A DNA stretch of 8,829 nucleotides, from positions 1-8,829 of the forward strand of contig JAEEWS010000063.1 in the NCBI GenBank assembly GCA_016287765.1, in the 5' to 3' direction. The notes beneath the pieces were generated by a model. It saw only the letters and a program-made list of their open reading frames with translations, had not been told where the DNA came from and did not search any database. Positions 1-5,439 of the stretch are shown piece by piece. Both the position numbers and the translations under genes were made by a program. The DNA comes from Lachnospiraceae bacterium. GTDB taxonomy: Bacteria > Bacillota_A > Clostridia > Lachnospirales > Lachnospiraceae. Each line of letters starts with the position of its first letter. Position 1 is the first letter of the stretch.

Positions 1-71
1 TTGGGGACGGGGTTAGTGGTTCATTTTTTGGCGCTTTGCGCAAAAAAATGAACCACTAACCCCGTCCCCAA
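1..71. repeat. Palindromic repeat element, REP-like, 34-bp arms
   Basis: Positions 1-34 and 38-71 are inverted copies that match at 33 of 34 positions (the only mismatch is 30 against 42), around a TTT loop. The outer part is the G-rich unit beginning TTGGGGACGGGGTTAGTGG. The inner part is GCGC-TTT-GCGC. The same unit recurs at 3285, 8084 and 8626. It probably extends left of the window. It lies beyond the 3' end of the leftward GlpA-like operon, so it could fold in that transcript's tail. Class assignment (REP/BIME-like) is by architecture; no transposase is visible here. Confidence 0.9.
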
Positions 72-150
72 AGGGTCAAAAAGTGAACCATCAACCCCGT
101 CCCCAAAGGCTCAAAAAGTGAACAACCCCGTCCCCCAGGTTCATTTTGCT
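72..150. repeat. Two C-rich tandem repeat units plus a partial inverted unit
   Basis: Two direct copies of the same family, at 72-106 and 107-136, both read as (A)GGxTCAAAAAGTGAAC...AACCCCGTCCCC on the plus strand. The second lacks a few bases in the middle (the CATC/CACT portion). At 137-147 a short piece in the opposite orientation (GGTTCATTTT) follows and overlaps the last codon and stop codon of the DUF1667 gene. Units abut each other with no spacer, which rules out a CRISPR-like layout. Confidence 0.85.
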
Positions 151-497
151 CTTTGGGTCGCTACAAGCTGCACACCCGTGTCAGCTATATTGTCGCACAC
201 AACGTCGCCGATTTCAATAGGTGCGGTGACGGTTGTTTTTTTGATGACCTCCATGACGTCGAATATCTTGCCCTTGGGGATGTCGGTCTTGGTCTTCACA
301 GAGACACGCCCCGTCTTGCTGCCGAGAACAGGCACGGAAGAGGTAACGATCCTTCTGGGGTCGGTCACTTCCTTTCGGGCATAGTCCTCGCCGCGGGGAC
401 AGGTGTTACCGGTAACGGAGATGGAATCCCCGTCTATGGTGACGGCAAGCTGGCAGCCCATGGGGCAATTTATGCAGGTTAATTCTCTTTTTTCCAT
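141..497 (-). CDS. DUF1667 family Cys-rich protein of the GlpA-like operon
   Basis: A 118-residue soluble protein. The N-terminus carries a CxxCPxGC motif (Cys8, Cys11, Cys15) and a CPRG motif (Cys33), giving four cysteines placed like iron-sulfur or metal ligands. The rest is small and mixed alpha/beta with no signal peptide. DUF1667 proteins are typically encoded beside GlpA-like and NADH-oxidase-like flavoproteins, as here. Its exact role is not established; an electron-transfer subunit is a reasonable inference, perhaps standing in for the GlpC iron-sulfur subunit of enterobacteria. The start is supported by AAGGAGG seven bases upstream, and the gene begins 12 nt after the preceding stop, so translation is probably coupled. 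The TGA stop lies inside the edge of an intergenic repeat. The length is close to normal for the family, so it does not look truncated. Confidence 0.9.
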   Translation of the reverse strand: MEKRELTCINCPMGCQLAVTIDGDSISVTGNTCPRGEDYARKEVTDPRRIVTSSVPVLGSKTGRVSVKTKTDIPKGKIFDVMEVIKKTTVTAPIEIGDVVCDNIADTGVQLVATQRAK

Positions 498-509
498 AAT
501 ACCGCCTCC

Positions 510-1862
510 TTAATTCTTTCCGGCGGGCGCATTTTCCGCACCGCCCTCATCAACAAAACCTATGGTGATCTCCTTTACCTCCGGGAACTTGTCCAGCTCC
601 TCCCTGCGGATGCGGAGCTCTTCCATTTCACCGGGGGCCACAGTCCGCTTTTTAACACTGCGGAGCAGCTCGCCATCAAAGAAGATCCCAAGCTTTATAT
701 CCTTGTAAACATTATCCACTCTAAAACGCACCAGCACATCCTTTTCCACGGTTTCCGGACGGATCTTGCAGGGCACGGTGTAGCGCACGCCGCAGCCGGT
801 CTTCATGGCAATGATCCTCTCCGGCTCCGATGTAGCTTTCTTATCGCCCGCAGCCTCCTGCGTAAGCCTTGCATCAGACATTCTCAGCGCCTGCACGAAC
901 TTGGCTGCGTTTCTGCCCGCATTTCCCGCCTCTTCGGAAACATAATCCACCAGATCGTGCACATGAAGCACATTTCCGCAGGCGAAAACGCCGGGGATAC
1001 TGGTTTCCAGATTATTATCCACAACAGCTCCCGAAGTTATGGGATTCATTTCAATGCCCGCGCCGGTGGTCAGCTCGTTCTCCGGTATCAGGCCGCAGGA
1101 AAGAAGAAGCGTATCGCAGGCATAGTATTCCTCGGTACCGGGGATCGGTTTATTCCTCGAGTCCACCTGCGCTATGGTCACGCCTTCCACCCTTTCCTTG
1201 CCCTTTATATCCACTACGGTATGGCTGAGTTTCAACGGGATACCGTAATCATTGAGGCACTGGACGATGTTTCTCTTTAAACCGCCGGAGTAAGGCATAA
1301 GTTCTGCCACTACCTTTACCTTTGCGCCTTCTAAAGTCATACGTCTTGCCATTATAAGTCCGATATCTCCGGAGCCCAGGATGACTACTTCCTTACCGGG
1401 CATGATCCCTTCTATATTGACAAATCTCTGGGCGGTGCCGGCGGAAAAGATCCCCGCAGGGCGGAAGCCCGGAATCCCCAAAGCACCTCTGGGACGCTCA
1501 CGACAGCCCATGGCCAGGATCACGGCTTTTGCCTTAAGGGTGAACAGACCGTCTTCACGATTCATAGCGGTGATCACCTTGTCCTTTGACAGATCCACCA
1601 CCATGGTGCCCAGCTTATATTCGATGCCCTCGGCTATTACCCTGTCCACAAAACGTGCGGCATACTCGGGTCCGGTCAGCTCCTCCTTAAAAGTGTGAAG
1701 TCCGAAGCCGTTATGTATGCACTGGTTTAATATGCCTCCCAGCTTAGTATCACGCTCCAGGATCACCACATCCTGTACTCCCGCTTCTCTTGCGGTCAGT
1801 GCAGCGGCCAGTCCCGCAGGACCTCCGCCGATTATTGCTATATCTACATTTCTACAATACAT
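510..1862 (-). CDS. NAD(P)/FAD-dependent oxidoreductase, second subunit of GlpA-like system
   Basis: A 450-residue two-dinucleotide-binding-domain flavoprotein. The FAD Rossmann motif is IGGGPAG (Gly12, Gly14, Gly17) with the ribose-binding acid at Glu36. A conserved-looking GGILNQCIHNGFG stretch (residues 42-54, Cys48) follows. A second Rossmann motif, LGSGDIG at 162-168, fits NAD(P)H binding. A GVFACGN segment near residue 290 is the usual C-terminal FAD contact. The last ~100 residues form an extra domain. No CxxxxC redox disulfide of the thioredoxin-reductase type is apparent. The family sits beside GlpA-like proteins and is often annotated as NADH oxidase or a thioredoxin-reductase-like protein. 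By context it would couple substrate oxidation to NAD(P). The start overlaps the upstream gene by 11 bp and is preceded by GGGAGG, suggesting coupled translation. The substrate and electron acceptor are inferred. Confidence 0.9.
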   Translation of the reverse strand: MYCRNVDIAIIGGGPAGLAAALTAREAGVQDVVILERDTKLGGILNQCIHNGFGLHTFKEELTGPEYAARFVDRVIAEGIEYKLGTMVVDLSKDKVITAMNREDGLFTLKAKAVILAMGCRERPRGALGIPGFRPAGIFSAGTAQRFVNIEGIMPGKEVVILGSGDIGLIMARRMTLEGAKVKVVAELMPYSGGLKRNIVQCLNDYGIPLKLSHTVVDIKGKERVEGVTIAQVDSRNKPIPGTEEYYACDTLLLSCGLIPENELTTGAGIEMNPITSGAVVDNNLETSIPGVFACGNVLHVHDLVDYVSEEAGNAGRNAAKFVQALRMSDARLTQEAAGDKKATSEPERIIAMKTGCGVRYTVPCKIRPETVEKDVLVRFRVDNVYKDIKLGIFFDGELLRSVKKRTVAPGEMEELRIRREELDKFPEVKEITIGFVDEGGAENAPAGKN

Positions 1863-3267
1863 ATGAATCCCTCCCGCTCTTTAAGATCTCTTCCATGGGT
1901 ATGCCCAATTCCTTCGAAATGAGCTCCATGGTCCTGGGGGTGCAGAAGCCGGCCTGGCAACGTCCCATGCCTGCTCTGGTGCGGCGCTTTATGCCGTCCA
2001 TGGTCTTTGCGCCAAGCGGTCTGTGGATAGCATCCAGGATCTCACCCTCGGTCACCATCTCGCAGCGGCACACGATAACGGAATAGGCCGGGTTTTCTTT
2101 TATGAGGCGCTCACGTTCCTCTGCCGGCAGCGAATTTATATGCCTGATCCCCTGACGTGTGGGGATGAAATTTTCCTTCTTTTGGGGATTAAGTTTAGGC
2201 AGCAAAATGTTTGCCACATACTCGCCCATCACCGGAGCGCAGGAAAGTCCGGGAGACTCGATCCCTGCCACATCGATGAAGTTTTCCGCATCCTCTGCCT
2301 CACGGATGATGAAGTCGTCACCGTCCTCGTGTGCGCGAAGGCCGGAAAAACTTGTGATCATCAAACGGCCCGACGGCATGTTTTCAACGCTCTCCGCCGC
2401 CTTGGTGCGGGCGTAATCCATTCCTGCCGCTGTGGTGTTGGTGCCTTCCTTGTCGTCAATATCCTCGGCGGTGGGTCCGATCAGAAGATTGCCGTGGACC
2501 GTGGGGGTAAACAGCACCCCCTTACCCATTTTTGACGGCAGCTGAAAGATAGTGCGCTCCACCATCTTACCCGTCTGCTTGTCATAGAGACAATACTGAC
2601 CCCGTCGCGCAGTTATATGCATGGGCGTCTTGCTGACCATTGCATGGATCTTGTCGGCATATACACCCGCGGCGTTTATCACGGTTTTTGTCTCTATTTC
2701 CTGCTTGTCGGTCACTACCTTGTAGCCGCCGTCCAGGTGCTTAATATCCTTAACCTCATTGTCAAAAACAAATTCAACGCCGTTCACGCATGCATTTTCA
2801 GCCAGCGCGATCGTGAGCTCAAAGGGGCAGACGATGCCGCCCATGGGCACGTCCAAAGCCGCTATCACATTTTTCGACAGATTGGGCTCCTTGGCCCTGG
2901 CCTCATCGCCGGAGATGATCCTCATGTTTTTGACACCGTTTTTCTCACCGTTTTTCAGCAGTTTCTCCAATGTGGGCAGTCCGCTTTCATCCTCACATAT
3001 GACCAAGGAGCCGTTGCGCTTAAAGGCAAAGTCCAGGTCCTTGGATAGCTGCTCCATCCGCTCGTTGCCCTCGCGGTTCAGCTTCGCCTTCAAAGTGCCC
3101 GGCTCCGCGTCAAAACCCGCATGAACAATGCCGCTGTTGGCCTTCGACGTGCCTTCGCACACATCCATACCCTTCTCCACCACTATGGTTTTCAATTCAT
3201 ACTTCGATAATTCCCTTGCGATCGAGCTGCCGGTGACTCCCGCGCCGATTATGCAAACATCATACAT
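1852..3267 (-). CDS. GlpA-like FAD-dependent glycerol-3-phosphate dehydrogenase family protein
   Basis: A 471-residue protein with an N-terminal D-amino-acid-oxidase-type FAD domain and a C-terminal BFD-like [2Fe-2S] domain. The FAD motif is IIGAGVTG (Gly8, Gly10, Gly13) with Glu31 as ribose-binding acid, and SKANSGIVHAGFD lies around residues 41-55. The C-terminal cysteines are 400, 402, 437 and 442, spaced C-x-C-x34-C-x4-C, as in the BFD domain of GlpA. It is shorter than E. coli GlpA (about 540 residues). The likely reaction is oxidation of glycerol 3-phosphate to dihydroxyacetone phosphate, with electrons passed to the neighbouring flavoprotein. A related hydroxyacid (for example 2-hydroxyglutarate-type substrates of the same fold) cannot be excluded. 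The start has AAGGAGG at spacing seven and is the first gene of the operon. A perfect hairpin from an inserted repeat ends three bases from that ribosome binding site. Confidence 0.9.
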   Translation of the reverse strand: MYDVCIIGAGVTGSSIARELSKYELKTIVVEKGMDVCEGTSKANSGIVHAGFDAEPGTLKAKLNREGNERMEQLSKDLDFAFKRNGSLVICEDESGLPTLEKLLKNGEKNGVKNMRIISGDEARAKEPNLSKNVIAALDVPMGGIVCPFELTIALAENACVNGVEFVFDNEVKDIKHLDGGYKVVTDKQEIETKTVINAAGVYADKIHAMVSKTPMHITARRGQYCLYDKQTGKMVERTIFQLPSKMGKGVLFTPTVHGNLLIGPTAEDIDDKEGTNTTAAGMDYARTKAAESVENMPSGRLMITSFSGLRAHEDGDDFIIREAEDAENFIDVAGIESPGLSCAPVMGEYVANILLPKLNPQKKENFIPTRQGIRHINSLPAEERERLIKENPAYSVIVCRCEMVTEGEILDAIHRPLGAKTMDGIKRRTRAGMGRCQAGFCTPRTMELISKELGIPMEEILKSGRDSYVL

Positions 3268-3284
3268 GTTTTAACCTCCTTGAT

Positions 3285-3347
3285 GAGCCTTTGGGGACGG
3301 GGTTAGGGGTTCATTTTTTGAACCCCTAACCCCGTCCCCAAAGGCTC
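3285..3347. repeat. Perfect palindromic repeat, 29-bp arms
   Basis: The arms 3285-3313 and 3319-3347 are perfect inverted copies around a five-T loop (3314-3318). The unit is the same as elsewhere but carries the TTAGGGG variant in both arms. It lies in the untranslated leader of the GlpA-like operon, and its edge is three bases from the AAGGAGG at 3275-3281. On the leftward transcript it would form a very stable hairpin directly beside the translation start region without covering it. It is not followed by a U-tract in that direction, so it does not look like a terminator for that operon. Confidence 0.95.
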
Positions 3348-3428
3348 AAAAAATCGGAGCCATACAAAACATTGCGAAGGATCCGGTTAAAGAACCGACA
3401 ACCTCCGAAACACTTTGCATGACTCCGA
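3348..3428 (-). promoter_or_regulatory. Candidate attenuator/antiterminator leader of the GlpA-like operon
   Basis: On the leftward transcript the sequence CTCCGA followed by six T (plus-strand 3359-3348) can pair with either of two upstream TCGGAG copies (plus-strand 3428-3423 and 3408-3403). It can also pair imperfectly with CGGATCC (3385-3379). A separate CGGTT-cttt-AACCG stem (3397-3384) overlaps that last arm by two bases. These alternatives resemble a terminator/antiterminator switch. The stems are short and the T-run is the edge of a repeat unit, so this is a tentative call. A GlpP-type antiterminator is encoded about 1.5 kb away. Confidence 0.35.
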
Positions 3429-3460
3429 ATCTCTTGCAATCACTATTTAATTACTTACCA

Positions 3461-3466
3461 ATTATA
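3461..3466 (-). promoter_or_regulatory. Candidate -10 box for the GlpA-like operon
   Basis: The minus strand reads TATAAT at 3466-3461, and a second TATAAT lies at 3504-3499. Neither has a good -35 at 17 bp; a weak TTGCAT sits 19 bp upstream of the first (3491-3486). If the first is used, the leader before the ribosome binding site is about 170 nt, long enough for the alternative stems described in the leader. Weak -35 elements would fit activator-dependent control, but that is only inference. Confidence 0.35.
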
Positions 3467-3536
3467 TACCATTTTTTTAGGTAAAATGCAATAAAATCAT
3501 TATAAAAAATGGTAAGCGGTAAATGATGCAAAAATT

Positions 3537-3565
3537 TTGACACATTTATTGGATATATATATAAT
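3537..3565 (+). promoter_or_regulatory. Perfect consensus sigma-A promoter for the lipoprotein gene
   Basis: TTGACA at 3537-3542, a 17-bp spacer, and TATAAT at 3560-3565. Both hexamers match the consensus exactly. Transcription would start near 3572 and give a leader of about 77 nt before the ATG at 3649. The AT-rich spacer and upstream A/T tracts would also favour strong activity. Confidence 0.85.
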
Positions 3566-3648
3566 GTTATGGAGTGTATTCTTGCAGACACGCTCAGTTA
3601 ATCATTTAGGGTCATATAATTACGCTACAGATTCAGAGGGTTAAAAAA

Positions 3649-4773
3649 ATGAGAAATTTAAAGAAGAATCTTTTGTACATTACACTGCTGACGGTTATCG
3701 CAGCCGCAGGCTGTGCCAACGGCAACAGAAACACTGCTCCGAGGTCGGCCAATGCCAGCCCCACTCCCACCAGATCCATAAGCTTCTGGGCTACAGCTAC
3801 TCCCACACCCAAGGCTACTGCAACCCCCACGATGACTTTGGACGAAGCGCTGAACCAGGCCGAGAAGGATGTAAGGGATAAGTACGGCGATCCTACAGCC
3901 ACCCCCACTCCGGAGACAGGCTACTACGTTCCCGCTACGCCTACACCGGGTGCAAAGAATACCGCCACCCCCACTCCCAAGCCGGCACTTCCTACAGCAA
4001 CTCCTACCGCCCGGCCCACAAACACGCCCACCACGGCGCCTACCAAGTCTCCCACAAAGACACCTACCAAGACGCCCACTCCCACACCCAAGGCAAAGCC
4101 TACGGGAACGCCCACGGCAACTTATCTGATGGATCTTTTGTTCGATAAGTATCCGGAACTCATGGCAACCACAAGTATCAAGGTGGACCTTCCCCACACA
4201 AGTTCGGACGGAGAAGTTACCAACCTCTATTACACGGTATACAAGAATCAGGAGAGCTACGAGAATATCGTACACACCTCCAACGATGTATGGATCACCA
4301 CGGCCACTTCCGATGAATACAAGTGCGACCAGACCTACGAGGTGATCAATTCCTCAAATGTTAAATTCTATTTTAACGAAAATGACAGCAAAACCTGGAC
4401 CAAGAAGACTCTGGCTGCGGGAAGCGTACAGAAGGGTGTGGATATCATTCCCAAGGACGGCATAGTAACCCTCCTGAATCCCAAGCTTACGTCCAAGGAT
4501 TCCACCACCGGCTACGAGATCCAGATGGATTGCGCCGTCGACCTTTCAGACATTCTGAAAACCCTGACCAACGGTGCTTACACCAGAAAGTTCAACAAGA
4601 CCTTCAAGGCAACGGCTGTATTTGACTACAAGACACTGCAGCCCACCCTGTTCCTTCTTGAAGCCGAAAACACCACTGTTTCCACCGAATACACTCTTGC
4701 CTACCTCGAGTACCGCGTGGACAACATCATCGACAACATCTCGGCCCTTGAAGTTCCCAAGGAAGCCAAGTAA
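3649..4773 (+). CDS. Thr/Pro-rich surface lipoprotein of unknown function
   Basis: A 374-residue predicted lipoprotein. Residues 1-22 form a lipoprotein signal: basic N-region, hydrophobic core, and an AAGC lipobox with Cys22 as the lipidated residue. Residues ~30-155 are a low-complexity linker dominated by ATPTP, KTPT and PTPTPK-type repeats, interrupted near residues 62-82 by a charged, probably helical segment. Residues ~158-374 form a folded C-terminal domain rich in predicted beta strands, with only two cysteines in the mature domain. Its layout recalls LolA/LppX-like lipoprotein domains (for example the DUF6612 type), but I cannot assign it firmly. Such TP linkers usually carry a domain away from the membrane through the cell wall. 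The ribosome binding site is AGAGGG, eight bases before ATG. It is a single-gene unit with its own consensus promoter and a terminator behind it. Confidence 0.85.
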   Translation: MRNLKKNLLYITLLTVIAAAGCANGNRNTAPRSANASPTPTRSISFWATATPTPKATATPTMTLDEALNQAEKDVRDKYGDPTATPTPETGYYVPATPTPGAKNTATPTPKPALPTATPTARPTNTPTTAPTKSPTKTPTKTPTPTPKAKPTGTPTATYLMDLLFDKYPELMATTSIKVDLPHTSSDGEVTNLYYTVYKNQESYENIVHTSNDVWITTATSDEYKCDQTYEVINSSNVKFYFNENDSKTWTKKTLAAGSVQKGVDIIPKDGIVTLLNPKLTSKDSTTGYEIQMDCAVDLSDILKTLTNGAYTRKFNKTFKATAVFDYKTLQPTLFLLEAENTTVSTEYTLAYLEYRVDNIIDNISALEVPKEAK

Positions 4774-4804
4774 GGCATATCCATTGTCGACGATATATAT
4801 GCAT

Positions 4805-4838
4805 AAAATATCCCCCTGCATCCGCAGGGGGCATTTTA
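4805..4838. terminator. Bidirectional intrinsic terminator between convergent genes
   Basis: CCCCCTGC (4812-4819), loop ATCC, GCAGGGGG (4824-4831): eight perfect pairs, extended by flanking AAAAT/ATTTT. T-rich tracts follow on both sides. It sits between the lipoprotein stop (4773) and the glpP stop (4842), so it can end both transcripts. Confidence 0.9.
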
Positions 4839-4841
4839 TTA

Positions 4842-5414
4842 TCAGTTTTCGCAAATAAGCTTCATGTTAGTGGTCGAAACCGCGATCGCACCGGCTTCAA
4901 GAGCTGAGTTTATGTCCTCGTCATCGGAGATAAGACCACCCGCGATCAGAGGATAGGGTTCGGAAGAAACCAGCCTGCGAATGATCTTGGGCATGAGTCC
5001 GGGAAGTATCTCTATGCAATCGGGGATCACAGCGCTGCATTGCTTATTAAGGTTCACAAGAGCCATGGAGTCCAGCACGAAGAATCTCATTACCGTGAAC
5101 ATTCCCAGTTCCTTAGCTCTTTTGATCAGATTTTGCTTGGTGGAAATGATCCCGTCCGCATGTATCCTGGTCTTAATATAATCCACGCTGATCTCCTTTG
5201 AGCTGAGGCCCGTAATAAGATCCATATGGACTATGGCCGCCTTCCCGCTTTCCCGGATGCTTTTCACCGTATCCTCCAGTGAAAGCACATCCCCATAGAG
5301 TACAAAAACCACTCCGATATCCGTTTCCAGCACGCTTTTAAGGCCTTCGTCATTCTTAATGGCCGCGATAAGCTGCTTTTCTTTGATTTTCTTTATGATC
5401 TGATTCCTGTTCAT
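4842..5414 (-). CDS. glpP: GlpP, glycerol-3-phosphate-responsive antiterminator
   Basis: A 190-residue protein of the normal length for the G3P_antiterm family. Diagnostic segments are HMDLITGLS (around residue 63), the ADGIIST segment, IEILPGLMPKII and PLIAGGLI, all typical of this TIM-barrel-like family. In Bacillus, GlpP binds glycerol 3-phosphate and leader mRNA of glp genes and prevents premature termination. Here the obvious local target is the GlpA-like operon, whose leader has alternative stems. It starts 25 nt after the stop of the PAS/GGDEF/EAL gene, so the two are likely co-transcribed. No good Shine-Dalgarno precedes its ATG; only a GGGGACAG-like stretch further upstream is seen, so translation may depend on coupling. 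It ends at the shared bidirectional terminator. Confidence 0.93.
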   Translation of the reverse strand: MNRNQIIKKIKEKQLIAAIKNDEGLKSVLETDIGVVFVLYGDVLSLEDTVKSIRESGKAAIVHMDLITGLSSKEISVDYIKTRIHADGIISTKQNLIKRAKELGMFTVMRFFVLDSMALVNLNKQCSAVIPDCIEILPGLMPKIIRRLVSSEPYPLIAGGLISDDEDINSALEAGAIAVSTTNMKLICEN

Positions 5415-5439
5415 GTCACGATCTTCTGTCCCCGGATCC

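Larger units (their letters stand above)
3268..3648. other. Divergent intergenic regulatory region, no gene
   Basis: This 381-bp stretch separates the leftward GlpA-like operon from the rightward lipoprotein gene. From left to right it holds a ribosome binding site (3275-3281), a perfect repeat palindrome (3285-3347), a leader segment with several mutually exclusive short stems (3348-3430), an AT-rich segment with candidate leftward -10 boxes (3440-3530), and a perfect rightward promoter (3537-3565). Five TTACC/GGTAA-like or TACC half-sites fall between 3454 and 3522. I see no convincing coding sequence in it. Confidence 0.8.

Noticed and set aside
118..384. Plus-strand open frame beginning in the repeat
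   Set aside because: It starts in repeat sequence and runs antisense to the DUF1667 gene, which has a good ribosome binding site and family motifs.
3285..3347. Telomere-like or G-quadruplex element (GGGG-AC-GGGG-TTA-GGGG)
   Set aside because: There are only three four-G runs per strand in this copy, and the perfect inverted arms make a hairpin the more likely fold. A two-layer quadruplex is possible but not supported enough to list.
3658..4275. Gly/Arg/Cys-rich and Gly/Val-rich open frames on the minus strand opposite the lipoprotein stalk
   Set aside because: Their low complexity is the complement of the Thr/Pro codon repeats, and no initiation signals are seen.
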